DNA from: Methanohalophilus euhalobius
GTDB lineage: Archaea > Halobacteriota > Methanosarcinia > Methanosarcinales > Methanosarcinaceae
Reading direction: 5' to 3'
DNA: 64,000 bases
Assembly (NCBI RefSeq): GCF_900215215.1
Contig: NZ_OBDR01000001.1
Location: forward strand, 124,001 to 188,000
The position numbers were made by a program, and so were the translations under genes. Under the pieces are notes generated by a model that saw nothing but the letters and a program-made list of their open reading frames with translations, had not been told where the DNA came from and made no database searches. Shown here piece after piece: positions 18,048 through 27,528 of this stretch; position 1 is the stretch's first letter; each line of letters begins with the position of its first letter.

Positions 18048-18227
18048 TCAGATATTTGCTTCATCAACAAGCCTTTTGAAGAAAGCATCAGAAGCTCCCT
18101 GTCCATCCAGAGGTCCACAGAACTTGATTAATTCCCAACCTTCATTGCCCATTTCATTTAATTCGTCTTTTGTTTTACTCCAGTCATCAGTTCTTATTGG
18201 TTTTATATCATATTCCCAGCAAGGCAT
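18048..18227 (-). CDS. DUF4177-like small protein
   Basis: Encodes 59 residues. The pattern W-E-Y-D-I near the N-terminus and LNEMGNEGWELIKFCG matches the DUF4177 layout, a small alpha-beta protein of unknown function. ATG 18227 has a perfect AGGTGAT ribosome binding site 6 nt upstream, which makes it credible despite its size. The C-terminus (ASDAFFKRLVDEANI) is helical. Confidence 0.65.
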   Translation of the reverse strand: MPCWEYDIKPIRTDDWSKTKDELNEMGNEGWELIKFCGPLDGQGASDAFFKRLVDEANI

Positions 18228-18558
18228 GTATTAATCACCTTTTTATCTTGTAGCTAAAAGTTGCAACTGCATCATATATAACACTTATTAAAAATTATTT
18301 TTTATGAATGAACAAGTAAACTTTAGTAAAACTGGCCAATCTATAGTAGACCCCTTTTGGAAATTAAACTTTCTTGACTATTGAGTTTTTTTAATTTTGC
18401 ATTCTACTCTATTCAAATATTATTTTACTATTAGTTTCTTTGAATTTATACATTTATTATTTTGCCATGTAACTTGAAGCAATGTTAGATATTGATGCAT
18501 TATTAAATATGATGAAATCGTAGTTCCACCGTATTCTACATATCGAGGAGAAATGATT
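18228..18558. promoter_or_regulatory. Divergent intergenic region
   Basis: About 330 bp of AT-rich DNA between the DUF4177-like gene and the ACT gene. It must hold both promoters (a TATATAACAC-like element near 18275 for the minus strand). No gene or clear operator seen. Confidence 0.35.
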
Positions 18559-18837
18559 ATGACATCCACACGTTTTGTTATCACTGTAATTGGAATAGAT
18601 AAAGTTGGGATAGTAGCACATATAACAAATGTACTAGCCCAATTCGAGGTGAACATTGTGGATATAAGCCAGACTATAATGGAAGATCTGTTCACCATGA
18701 TAATGCTGACAGAGACCAAAAAAAAGGGATTTGACATTGATGCGTTCCAGAATGCAATAAATGCTGCTGGAGATGAACTTGGTGTTGAGATCCAGGTACA
18801 GAAAGACGATGTATTCCGCTTCATGCACCGTATCTGA
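18559..18837 (+). CDS. ACT domain protein (UPF0237 family)
   Basis: Encodes 92 residues forming a single ACT domain (FVITVIGIDKVGIVAHITNVLAQ, taken in pieces, then VNIVDISQTIMEDLFTMIM). ACT domains bind small ligands, often amino acids. I chose ATG 18559 because the GAGGAG ribosome binding site is 8 nt away; ATG 18553 is too close. It precedes a UPF0210 gene by 22 bp, a gene pair also common in bacteria, where the two are thought to act together. Confidence 0.88.
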   Translation: MTSTRFVITVIGIDKVGIVAHITNVLAQFEVNIVDISQTIMEDLFTMIMLTETKKKGFDIDAFQNAINAAGDELGVEIQVQKDDVFRFMHRI

Positions 18838-18859
18838 ATTCCCAAAAGAGGTGGTATAA

Positions 18860-20221
18860 ATGTTCATTCATCCTGAAGAAATAATGGAAACCATTCATAT
18901 GATTTCCAGCATGAACCTTGACATACGAACTGTCACAATGGGAATCAACCTGCGAGATTGTGCTCATCCTGATATTGAGACCTTTAACGACAACATTCAT
19001 GAAAAAATGACACGTTGCGCCAGCAAACTGGTTGATGTTGCAGACGAAGTCGAACAAATGTATGGCATACCCATAATCAATAAACGTATATCTGTTACAC
19101 CAATTGCCACAATTGCAGAAACATTCACACAGAAAGAGATAGTTTCCATTGCAAAAACTCTTGACAGAGCAGCCAATGAGATTGGAGTTGATTTCATAGG
19201 TGGTTTCACCGCTCTTGTCCATAAAGGGATGACAGCGGGTGACAGAAGACTTATTAATGCAATCCCTGAGGCTCTTGCAGTTACGGAAAAGGTTTGTTCT
19301 TCTGTTAATGTGGCAACTACGAAAGCCGGCATAAACATGAATGCTGTGAATCTTATGGGAAAAGTGATTAAAGAAACTGCAGATCTTACCAGGGATAGGG
19401 ACGGTATTGGCTGTGCTAAACTCGTAGTTTTTGCAAACGCCCCGGAAGATAATCCTTTTATGGCTGGTGCTTTTCACGGAGTCGGTGAGACTGATTGTGT
19501 CATAAATGTGGGCGTGAGTGGCCCCGGTGTAGTGAATTCTGCTATAAGGGATCTGGATAATCCTGACCTTGGAGAAATTGCTGAGTGTATAAAAAAAACC
19601 GCCTTTAAAATCACAAGAATGGGAGAGATGACCGGCAGGGAAGTATCCCGCAGACTGGAAGCTGATTTTGGAGTTGTGGATCTCTCACTTGCACCCACAC
19701 CTGAAGTTGGTGATAGTGTAGCGGCTATCCTTGAGGCAATGGGTCTGGAAAGCTGTGGCACCCACGGAACCACAGCTGCTCTTGCATTGTTGAATGATGC
19801 GGTAAAGAAAGGTGGTGCAATGGCATCATCTTCTGTAGGCGGACTAAGTGGGGCCTTTATACCTGTAAGCGAGGATGCAGGAATGATAGAAGCCGTGAAA
19901 CGTGGTTCACTGAAACTGGATAAGCTCGAAGCAATGACATCGGTATGTTCGGTTGGATTGGATATGATTGCAGTTCCCGGAGATACTTCATCCTCTACGA
20001 TTTCGGCCATTATGGCCGATGAAATGGCTATAGGAATGATAAACAGGAAAACAACAGCAGTGCGCATCATTCCTGCACCAGGCAAAATGACAGGAGATAT
20101 GGTTGAGTACGGAGGATTGCTTGGAAGCTGTCCGGTCATGCCTGTCCACAAATTCAGTTCTGAAGAGTTTGTTAAAAAGGCAGGGCGTATCCCGGCGCCA
20201 ATACAGGCACTCACAAATTGA
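18860..20221 (+). CDS. UPF0210 (DUF711/PFL) family protein
   Basis: Encodes 453 residues, full length for UPF0210. Typical segments are [11 protein letters not shown] near the start, [22 protein letters not shown] and [12 protein letters not shown]. The fold is related to glycyl radical proteins (PFL-like) but no glycyl radical function is shown, and its role is unknown. GAGGTGGT precedes the ATG. Its 3' end overlaps the convergent shikimate kinase-like gene by 11 bp. Confidence 0.9.
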   Translation: MFIHPEEIMETIHMISSMNLDIRTVTMGINLRDCAHPDIETFNDNIHEKMTRCASKLVDVADEVEQMYGIPIINKRISVTPIATIAETFTQKEIVSIAKTLDRAANEIGVDFIGGFTALVHKGMTAGDRRLINAIPEALAVTEKVCSSVNVATTKAGINMNAVNLMGKVIKETADLTRDRDGIGCAKLVVFANAPEDNPFMAGAFHGVGETDCVINVGVSGPGVVNSAIRDLDNPDLGEIAECIKKTAFKITRMGEMTGREVSRRLEADFGVVDLSLAPTPEVGDSVAAILEAMGLESCGTHGTTAALALLNDAVKKGGAMASSSVGGLSGAFIPVSEDAGMIEAVKRGSLKLDKLEAMTSVCSVGLDMIAVPGDTSSSTISAIMADEMAIGMINRKTTAVRIIPAPGKMTGDMVEYGGLLGSCPVMPVHKFSSEEFVKKAGRIPAPIQALTN

Positions 20222-20744
20222 AAGTGTCAAAAGTGGAATTACAGAGTTCTTTACTCTTTTCCACAATATCATCTACAACTTTCTTTTTGTTTGCCATTCC
20301 ATTGATGTCAACAACAATATCTGCATATTTCCGGTACAATTGCCATCTTTCCAAATACAATTCCTTAATTCCTTTTTCCCGGAAACCCACAATCCCCCTT
20401 TTCCAGGGATAGGATATTCTTTTTCTTATATTGGGAAAGGTATCATCAAGAAGTATAATCAAAGATTTTTCAGAAAGAATTTTCATTGCAGTTTCTGAAT
20501 AGATTGCACTACCACCTGTAGAAATCACAATTTTATCCTCTAAATCCAAATCTAGTATGGCATCCTCTTCAACTTTGATAAAAGCTGAATCTCCTTTTTC
20601 GTCAAGATAATCCTGTAAAGGTCCACCTATTCTCTGCTCGATAAGGTCATCCACATCAATAAATTTATAGCCTAAATGGGAGGCAAGGAGTTTACCAATA
20701 GTGCTTTTTCCGACACCGGCCATTCCAATTAGGGTAATGATCAT
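20211..20744 (-). CDS. Shikimate kinase-family protein (bacterial P-loop type)
   Basis: Encodes 177 residues. P-loop GMAGVGKST is at residues 7-15, then [13 protein letters not shown], the central [10 protein letters not shown] motif, and a lid region [11 protein letters not shown]. These match P-loop shikimate kinases (AroK type), which phosphorylate shikimate. Archaea normally use an unrelated GHMP-type enzyme, so this one may act on another small alcohol. Start ATG 20744 follows AGTGATATTT; the GTG at 20753 lies in the ribosome binding site. Confidence 0.72.
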   Translation of the reverse strand: MIITLIGMAGVGKSTIGKLLASHLGYKFIDVDDLIEQRIGGPLQDYLDEKGDSAFIKVEEDAILDLDLEDKIVISTGGSAIYSETAMKILSEKSLIILLDDTFPNIRKRISYPWKRGIVGFREKGIKELYLERWQLYRKYADIVVDINGMANKKKVVDDIVEKSKELCNSTFDTFNL

Positions 20745-20888
20745 AAATATCACTTGGTTTTATTAGGGAATAAATGCAATGTTTGCAAATTAATGAATAT
20801 TTACTAATTAAAAATTTTAATTCATCGGTTAGGTATATACGTTATAGTATCATAATTATTTTCGGGTCTATTCTAGGGAGGTTTCAAT

Positions 20889-21110
20889 ATGAGTGAACTA
20901 AGCAAAGAGACTATAGTTTCGGAAATGATGGAAACAAACGAAAAAAACCCAGTGGGTCACGCTTTAAAGATGTTGACAGACTTCAGTGTGGAAACAAAGA
21001 GAGGAACCGTAAACGGCAAAGCGGGCGATTATATCGTCAAACGTAATAACGGAACCGTTTCTGTACTTAAATCTTCGATGTTCTTCCGAAAATACCGAGT
21101 CCTGCGTTGA
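20889..21110 (+). CDS. Small hypothetical protein (PGDYG-like)
   Basis: Encodes 73 residues with an excellent GGGAGGT ribosome binding site. The C-terminal half (KAGDYIVKRNNGTVSVLKSS, then FFRKYRVL) resembles the PGDYG small-domain family. Function unknown. A TATA candidate (GGTATATAC) lies about 60 bp upstream. Expressed alone, judging from the flanking gaps. Confidence 0.62.
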   Translation: MSELSKETIVSEMMETNEKNPVGHALKMLTDFSVETKRGTVNGKAGDYIVKRNNGTVSVLKSSMFFRKYRVLR

Positions 21111-21269
21111 CAAAGGGCTTATTAATCTAACTTTTTCGAACACATTCTGGCCATCTTGGATATTCATCTTTCTGAGGATTTCTATTTGTTATAATACTTT
21201 CAGATGGCAATAGCAACTGTTATTAATATACTCCTCCATTGTGCAGTCAGTTCAACAGGCGGTATATGA

Positions 21270-22406
21270 ATGGAAAAGGGTAGATTACTTGTTTATTTAT
21301 CTATATTTACTATAATGGGATTGTCCAATGCAGTGATACCTATCCTTCCTGAACTTGCAGGACTTGGATCTGGAAATCATGCAGTCGAATTGTCAAGTCT
21401 TCTTTTTTCTGCCTACTTTATAGGAGCTCTACTTACGATGCTGCCCTTTGGAATACTGGCAGAAAGATATGGCTTTATGAGATTTGTAACAATCAGCCTG
21501 TTGCTAACCTTTTTTTCGGGAGCTATAATGCTTTTTACCAATGAAATTCACCTGCTGATTCTTGCAAGATTGATGGAAGGGACTGCTTGTGGTGCATATT
21601 TCCCTGCGGCATATTCTTATCTTGGTTCATTCAACAAGAAAAAACAGTATATGGGAGAATTTAATTTCCTATTAAATGCAGGACTTGCTGCAGGTGTTGC
21701 TTTAAGTGGTTTTTTGGCTAGCATGGGCTTAAAATATGGTATCATGGCTTTTACAATTATATCTTTCTTGACCCTTATTGCAGGGATGGGATACCTGTAC
21801 AAAAATGGCCGGGATAAAGAAAAATTACAGTCTCCAATTATTGCTGAAATCCGGCAAAAAGTCTCCACAACCTCAGGATTTTTGGTAGACAGATCTTATA
21901 CGGGTATCTGGATAATCGTTTTTGTACTGATAGGTACCAATGGTGTATTACTCGCTTTGTATCCTGATTACAGTACAGGCATGCTTTCCAAAGCCGAACT
22001 GGGAATCGTCATTGCCGTAAGCTATATCAGCACAATGATATCTTCCATTTGGATTTCACATACATCCGTGGAATCAAATAAAATGATCAATATGGGCATT
22101 GTGATAGCAGCTTCAGGAACTCTGGCGACCATATGGTTGCCCTTTGTAGGATTTGCTTTGCTGGGATCCGGGTCAGGACTTGCAATGGTCGGATTGCCAA
22201 CACTGTTGGCGTCTATGAGTAAGAACAAGGGTATCACAATGGGCCTCTACAGCACATGTACTTATGGAGGTCTTGCAATCATGCCTATATTTGCAGGAGC
22301 CCTGTCGGGATTTGTGGGACTGGAAATAATATTTGCGATTTTTGCAATTCTCCTTTTCCTGACTCTTTTTGTTAATTATAAAACAAGGTTAAATGAAAGT
22401 ATATAA
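21270..22406 (+). CDS. MFS transporter
   Basis: Encodes 378 residues with about 12 hydrophobic helices. The loop 2-3 motif (GILAERYGFMRF) is the usual MFS signature, and the first helices contain PILPELAGLG. Substrate cannot be inferred; drug or sugar exporters share this layout. GGCGG lies upstream of the ATG. Monocistronic, convergent with the hydantoinase gene. Confidence 0.87.
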   Translation: MEKGRLLVYLSIFTIMGLSNAVIPILPELAGLGSGNHAVELSSLLFSAYFIGALLTMLPFGILAERYGFMRFVTISLLLTFFSGAIMLFTNEIHLLILARLMEGTACGAYFPAAYSYLGSFNKKKQYMGEFNFLLNAGLAAGVALSGFLASMGLKYGIMAFTIISFLTLIAGMGYLYKNGRDKEKLQSPIIAEIRQKVSTTSGFLVDRSYTGIWIIVFVLIGTNGVLLALYPDYSTGMLSKAELGIVIAVSYISTMISSIWISHTSVESNKMINMGIVIAASGTLATIWLPFVGFALLGSGSGLAMVGLPTLLASMSKNKGITMGLYSTCTYGGLAIMPIFAGALSGFVGLEIIFAIFAILLFLTLFVNYKTRLNESI

Positions 22407-22469
22407 GTTAAAAAGAATATTTTTCATATTGTTAGTCAGTCCCGGCATTCAAGTTAGATAAAAGTTTTA

Positions 22470-24395
22470 TTAAAGTGGGGATGTACCTATTCCCATAATT
22501 GTCAATTGTGTTTCCATGGGAGGATGTTTCCACCCTTCGGGAATTACTTTCTTTTCCTTTATATTGAAAGATATCTGATCTTTTTTGATACCACAACTTT
22601 TCATATATTCAAATAGTACATTTTTGCCGTTATCTATGGAATAATCATAGGCCTGAGTGTAAGTCTGGAAACTCTTTCTTCCATTTTGGGAAAAAACAAG
22701 GAAATCCTGATCGGGTTCGGATAAGGATGCAGGCCTTATAAGGTATTCAAGTCTTTTGATTCCTTTACCATATAGAGCCCCAATTGCATTTCCTACACTT
22801 GCATGGTCGGGGAGAATGATGTCAGCGTCCACAATTTTCCCAAGTGATTTTACATAGGAGGCTACAGGGCCACCAATAAGAACTACAGGTGATTTCATTT
22901 TAAAAGTAGCAGGATAATTACCAGTAAGGGTTTCCATTATACTCTCTTTTTCGATATTAGGGAGGGCGAAGCATATTAGGTCATATGCCATATTGAGAGC
23001 AAATTTTTCTTTCAGTGTTTCACATATTTCAAATTTGCTGCTAAAAGCAAACCTTGCAAGGATGTCAGCCCCTATTGATGCGGCCTCTACATTCCATTGT
23101 TCATAATCTCCCAATACATGTAATACATCTGTCGGAGTAAAACCTATAACCCTTATGAATCGTTTGCTTATAAGTAAGTCCAACATATTTGATGAAATGT
23201 GGCTCCTGGTGAGGGATGTCAGTTCCCTGTAAGACATCGGTTCACTACCAAGTACATCAAGTATTTTTCTTTCACTGTCTGTTAACTCATGTTTGCCAGA
23301 GCCATTTTTTACGAAAAATCTGGCTGGTTGGATATTTTCATCAAAGAGATCCCTTTGTGGATTAGAAGCATTTTTTAATTTCGATATGAATCCCGGGTAC
23401 ATTTCTGCTGCAACACATAGAGGAATTAAGCGTCTGGGTCCTATGAAAAGTTCTCCTTTACGCGTCCAGATTCCACTATCCCCTCCCATTGCAGAGGTCT
23501 CCATATGAATTGCACGTACTCTGGTTTTCCATCCTCCTACAATTCCGCCAGACTCACTTAGTTCAGGGACCCCCTTTGAAATGGATGAAATATCAGTACT
23601 TGTGCCCCCTACATCTATTGTGACACAGGTATGCCTCCCGCTTAAATGAGAAGCTCCGATAAGACTTGCAGCCGGTCCTGAAAATACGGTTTCTATAGGT
23701 TTTTTGAGTGCATCCTCGATACCTGTTACAGAACCATCACATTTAAGCATCAAGAGTCTGGCACTTATCCCTCTTCTTCTGATGTCTTTGATTATAGTTT
23801 CAATAAATTGCTTAATTACAGGAATAAGCCGTGCATTCAGTGTAGCTGTTACAGCTCTTTCATAGGCTCCTATATCCTGAGAGAGCTCATGACCACAAAC
23901 AACTGGCATATCAACAATTGATTGAATCAATTCTCTTGTTTTTATTTCGTGATCCGGATTACGGATGCTGAAATGGGATGAAATTGCAAATGCAGATACT
24001 TTATCCTTTACATCCTTAACAAAGGACTCGATGGGCTTAACATCAAGTTCTTGCATTTCCAGGCCTTCGTGATCATGGCCACCTTTTGCATGAAATATAT
24101 GCTGGGAAGGAAAACCTTCGCTTTCGCTTCCGTGTTCCCCAATAAGTATAAGTGCTACGGGATAGCCGGTATTTTCAAGGACCGTGTTTGTGGCAAGGGT
24201 TGTAGAGACAGAAACGACTGCAATATCTTCAAGATATTGAAAATCAAGTCCGTCAATTGAATTTTCGATGCCTTCAAGTAAATCAGGATATGTTGTAAGT
24301 GCTTTGTTTGAACTGACTACTTTTCCTGAATTGTTTTCAATGATGACTACATCAGTATAAGTTCCACCGGCATCTATGCCCAGACTATATTTCAT
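22470..24395 (-). CDS. Hydantoinase/oxoprolinase-family protein
   Basis: Encodes 641 residues. N-terminal ASKHA ATPase motif DAGGTYTDVVI and central DVGGTSTDISS fit the HyuA/oxoprolinase family. Known members hydrolyse 5-oxoproline, hydantoins or carboxylate substrates with ATP, usually with a HyuB partner; no HyuB is seen here. It starts inside the stop of the CDF-like gene (ATGA overlap), so they are coupled. A related fold is used by corrinoid activation proteins, but this one lacks ferredoxin motifs. Substrate unknown. Confidence 0.82.
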   Translation of the reverse strand: MKYSLGIDAGGTYTDVVIIENNSGKVVSSNKALTTYPDLLEGIENSIDGLDFQYLEDIAVVSVSTTLATNTVLENTGYPVALILIGEHGSESEGFPSQHIFHAKGGHDHEGLEMQELDVKPIESFVKDVKDKVSAFAISSHFSIRNPDHEIKTRELIQSIVDMPVVCGHELSQDIGAYERAVTATLNARLIPVIKQFIETIIKDIRRRGISARLLMLKCDGSVTGIEDALKKPIETVFSGPAASLIGASHLSGRHTCVTIDVGGTSTDISSISKGVPELSESGGIVGGWKTRVRAIHMETSAMGGDSGIWTRKGELFIGPRRLIPLCVAAEMYPGFISKLKNASNPQRDLFDENIQPARFFVKNGSGKHELTDSERKILDVLGSEPMSYRELTSLTRSHISSNMLDLLISKRFIRVIGFTPTDVLHVLGDYEQWNVEAASIGADILARFAFSSKFEICETLKEKFALNMAYDLICFALPNIEKESIMETLTGNYPATFKMKSPVVLIGGPVASYVKSLGKIVDADIILPDHASVGNAIGALYGKGIKRLEYLIRPASLSEPDQDFLVFSQNGRKSFQTYTQAYDYSIDNGKNVLFEYMKSCGIKKDQISFNIKEKKVIPEGWKHPPMETQLTIMGIGTSPL

Positions 24396-25270
24396 ATAAA
24401 GTTCCCCTTCTTTTTTGCAGGTTCAATATGTACGGTAACATCCCTGACTGATGAATAACTTGCTTTTAAGGATGATTCTATTTGTTCAACAATTGGTTTG
24501 GTCTGGATGATCTTTATTTTTGGATCCATACATACATGTAAATCAACATAAAGGTCGGAATCAGTTCCGTGTGCCCTTACATTGTGACATTCACTGGCCC
24601 CATCTATTGAGTTTACAAGATTGCATATTTGCTTTTCATCCAGGCTAAATGTGTCACTCAAAAAACGGCTGCTTTCCCAAATTACAGAAAGGGTTTCTTT
24701 TACCAAAAATGAAAAGAAAAAGATTGAAAGGACAACATCCAGGAAAAAATATCCATGTTCAATACCTACCAGACCTATTAATGTAATAATGGTTAAACCC
24801 ACTTCTTTTTTGATATTGTTAGAATTATTATATTTTTTTTCTTCCTGCAATGAGAATTGAACTTTTTTCATGAAATAAATTAACAAAAGATAAAATATGA
24901 CAGAGAGCAGGACTATAATGTATCCGGACATATCAATAAACGGAACTTTCTGATAACTATATTTGCCTATAAGTGAATGGCCTATTAAAATTAAAGAAAT
25001 TATTCCAATTCCAAGAGCTACCAAAAACTGACCCATTTTTAAATATTTAGAATAACCATAAGGGTGCAGGGAATTAGGTGAAAGGGAAGTGACATAAAAA
25101 CTACCGGCAATAGACACGATTGAAAATCCTCTCAACAGTGAATAATATCCACTGGTCTCCAGGTAGATTATATCATAAAAATATCCATACAATATCTTTG
25201 GTATGGAAATAAAAAAAATCAGGAAAACAAATATGAAAAAATATTTTTCCAGCAATGTTTTCCTGCACAT
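24392..25270 (-). CDS. CDF-like membrane protein with degenerate metal sites
   Basis: Encodes 292 residues: five or six hydrophobic helices and a C-terminal cytoplasmic domain (GASECHNVRAHGTDSDLYVDLHV) like the cation diffusion facilitator dimerisation domain. The HPYGYSKY loop between helices 2 and 3 is CDF-typical. The usual HxxxD zinc site of helix 5 reads HGYFFLD and the helix 2 site is not evident, so metal transport may be lost or changed. ATG 25270 follows GGAGG by 7 nt. Coupled to the hydantoinase-family gene. Confidence 0.7.
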   Translation of the reverse strand: MCRKTLLEKYFFIFVFLIFFISIPKILYGYFYDIIYLETSGYYSLLRGFSIVSIAGSFYVTSLSPNSLHPYGYSKYLKMGQFLVALGIGIISLILIGHSLIGKYSYQKVPFIDMSGYIIVLLSVIFYLLLIYFMKKVQFSLQEEKKYNNSNNIKKEVGLTIITLIGLVGIEHGYFFLDVVLSIFFFSFLVKETLSVIWESSRFLSDTFSLDEKQICNLVNSIDGASECHNVRAHGTDSDLYVDLHVCMDPKIKIIQTKPIVEQIESSLKASYSSVRDVTVHIEPAKKKGNFI

Positions 25271-25318
25271 TTCCATTCCTCCAAAACAAATGACATAAAT
25301 ATATCCCTATATTTTGTT

Positions 25319-25915
25319 TTAAATACCTGGAGCCACAGGTTTCTCACAGATTTCATTCAGTACCATAGCAAGAGCTGTATATAGTGATCCAAATCCCAGG
25401 AGTAATCCATCTATACCTGCAATAACAAGTAAACCGCTCATTCCTGTAGCATTGCTAATTGCAAGCAGGATGAACAGGATAAACAGGGTAAGGAACACAA
25501 ACTGCATGGCTCTGCTGCCATTGCTCATTTTCAAGGTACCTATAAGCATCACAAAGGTGTAAACACCCCATATGAAAAGATAGGCAGCCATTGATATTGG
25601 TTCAGCTGCAGCGGCCAATCCAAGAGCCTGCAGAATAATTAGCCCTGCAAATGAGAACCAGAAAAGCCCGAATGCATTAAAAGCAGTTCCGGCAAATACA
25701 TCTCCTTTCTTCCATGCCATTATTCCTGCAAACACCTGGGCAAATCCTCCCAGGAATATTGCCATTGAGACTATCATTGAATCAAGTGGGAATAAACCTA
25801 CATATGTCAGACTTAGCAAAACTGCTGAAAGCCCAAGACCTGTGAAACCAAGTGGAGCCGGGTTGGCGGTTTTATCGGCTACTTCGGCTTGCACCATTTC
25901 AATATTTCCTTCCAT
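25319..25915 (-). CDS. AceTr-family acetate/succinate transporter (GPR1/FUN34/YaaH)
   Basis: Encodes 198 residues with six hydrophobic helices and the family motif NPAPLGFTGLG near the start. Relatives (SatP, AceP) move acetate and similar monocarboxylates. ATG 25915 follows GAGGTGAT; the upstream GTG lies inside that site. It sits downstream of mtaB1 on the same strand, past a stem-loop region, so some readthrough is possible. A methylotroph could use it for acetate assimilation or export. Confidence 0.88.
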   Translation of the reverse strand: MEGNIEMVQAEVADKTANPAPLGFTGLGLSAVLLSLTYVGLFPLDSMIVSMAIFLGGFAQVFAGIMAWKKGDVFAGTAFNAFGLFWFSFAGLIILQALGLAAAAEPISMAAYLFIWGVYTFVMLIGTLKMSNGSRAMQFVFLTLFILFILLAISNATGMSGLLVIAGIDGLLLGFGSLYTALAMVLNEICEKPVAPGI

Positions 25916-26042
25916 AAATATCACCTCTATTATTTGAGTTAATAGATCGATACAGACTAAAAGTTACAATAACTCACAAATTTAAACTAAAAAAATAGGA
26001 GTAAAGGGAGGTTGTAAGTATTGCATTGCTTTTATATCTCCT

Positions 26043-26109
26043 CCTTGTAGTTAGTTACTATAGAAGATTACAAGGTGATTGGGACTGTGGACCCTTAAAG
26101 AGTCCACAG
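26043..26109 (-). terminator. Two stem-loops downstream of mtaB1
   Basis: CTGTGGAC (26085-26092) pairs with GTCCACAG (26102-26109), an 8 bp stem with a 9 nt loop. CCTTGTA (26043-26049) pairs with TACAAGG (26069-26075). They lie 24-90 nt after the mtaB1 stop and before the transporter gene. They may terminate or stabilise the 3' end of the mtaC1B1 mRNA. Confidence 0.5.
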
Positions 26110-26132
26110 CTAAACTCTGTATGTTTGCCCGC

Positions 26133-27515
26133 TCAGAGACCGTAGTTCTCCGGCCTGAATACCTTGACTTCCTTTTTGTATTGTTCAAGGGAGTCGCTGA
26201 GGAACTTATCTGAATCATCAGTAAGTCCGGCCAGAGCCTTGCTTGCATCGGCAAGTGCATTCTTTTCGAATCTGGTCATCTGTAGTTTGGGATCTGCATT
26301 TTCAAGCAGGTTCACACACTCTACAGCAGCATTCTTTGCACGCAGATAGATATCATCTGAATCCTTGACAATTGCTTCACCAATCTTGTAGGCATTGTCA
26401 TAGGCCAGGATGTATCCCTGTGGATCCCTGTACTTGTCGGAGAGAACCATCATGTCCCTGAGGTTCTTGGATTGACCTGTCTGGAGGGAGACATTCATCA
26501 GTGCACAGTCATATGCAAGGGATTCACTCCAGCACTGTACAGTTGTACCACCGAATTCACCGTGATATTCCACGGATTCATTGGACCAGAGGTCACAGCA
26601 CTGCATTACAAGGTTACCCATTACATCGGAGTGAGCACAGGTAGACGTTTTACCTTCCTGGGCAATCGGCACACCTGCAATGGATTTTACAATGGTGTTC
26701 TCGTAACCACAGTCTTTACCCGGACCAACTGCACCTGCTTCATAGGCGGCAAGGGAACGTGGTGCGGATATGGCCCTGGCAATTATTGCAAGGGTATGGG
26801 CCAGGTTTTTGTCAAGAAGTCCACCTGCAATGAACATTGCAGTGTTTGCCTGTGCACAGTCAGTATCACCAGCTGCGACGACATTGTTCTTCTTGGCAAT
26901 TCCCGCAATGTCCTGCCAGATGTATTCCATGTCCATAGTACCCAGGCAACCAATTGCAAAAAGCATACCCGGTACATCATTTCTTAGAATTGCACGGTCA
27001 AAGACTTCTTTACCACCCATAGTTTCGATGGATAAGAGATCTGCACCGTTTGATGCAACTTCTTCGAAGGATTCCATAAGGGTGTTGTATTTTTCTCCCC
27101 TCAACTGCATATAATCACGGTCTTCACGAATGTCACCAGGAGTGTGTCTCAGAGCGCATTTGATGCCGTATTCATCATGGTAATCTTCCATAATGGCTTT
27201 CTGTGCATTTGCGACCTCTCCACCCCAGGTTGGGTTATTGGTCATCTGCTGAACGTGCTCTGTTTCCAGTACAACTGCCGGGAAACCTACCTGGACCATC
27301 CTTTCCATTATGTCACGGGTAATACGCTCATATTCCTTTACAAGTTTCTCTTTGGTCTCACCGGCTTCTGGCCTTGGTGCATAGTTTACTTCAGGTGTGG
27401 TGTAACCGGCACCAATCTCTAAGTCCAGCCCTGCTTTTACAGGATTGGGGGACTTTCCAAAAATCATATCGTCTGCGCTGGCATATGCCATCTTGGTGTA
27501 TCTGTTTACTGTCAT
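26133..27515 (-). CDS. mtaB: Methanol:corrinoid methyltransferase MtaB (copy 1)
   Basis: Encodes 460 residues, the family's normal length. MtaB binds methanol at a zinc site and methylates the Co(I) corrinoid of MtaC. The zinc ligands known from M. barkeri MtaB, Glu164, Cys220 and Cys269, are present at the same numbers here (LSIE164, GDTDC220, GKDC269). Start ATG 27515 has GAGGTGAG 7 nt upstream; the longer frame to 27605 overlaps mtaC. It follows mtaC1 by 13 bp in the usual mtaCB order. Confidence 0.97.
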   Translation of the reverse strand: MTVNRYTKMAYASADDMIFGKSPNPVKAGLDLEIGAGYTTPEVNYAPRPEAGETKEKLVKEYERITRDIMERMVQVGFPAVVLETEHVQQMTNNPTWGGEVANAQKAIMEDYHDEYGIKCALRHTPGDIREDRDYMQLRGEKYNTLMESFEEVASNGADLLSIETMGGKEVFDRAILRNDVPGMLFAIGCLGTMDMEYIWQDIAGIAKKNNVVAAGDTDCAQANTAMFIAGGLLDKNLAHTLAIIARAISAPRSLAAYEAGAVGPGKDCGYENTIVKSIAGVPIAQEGKTSTCAHSDVMGNLVMQCCDLWSNESVEYHGEFGGTTVQCWSESLAYDCALMNVSLQTGQSKNLRDMMVLSDKYRDPQGYILAYDNAYKIGEAIVKDSDDIYLRAKNAAVECVNLLENADPKLQMTRFEKNALADASKALAGLTDDSDKFLSDSLEQYKKEVKVFRPENYGL

Positions 27516-27528
27516 TTTGCTCACCTCT

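Noticed and set aside
22470-24395. Corrinoid activation protein assignment for the hydantoinase-family gene
   Set aside because: It shares an ATPase fold with activators but has no ferredoxin cysteine motifs or DUF4445 layout.
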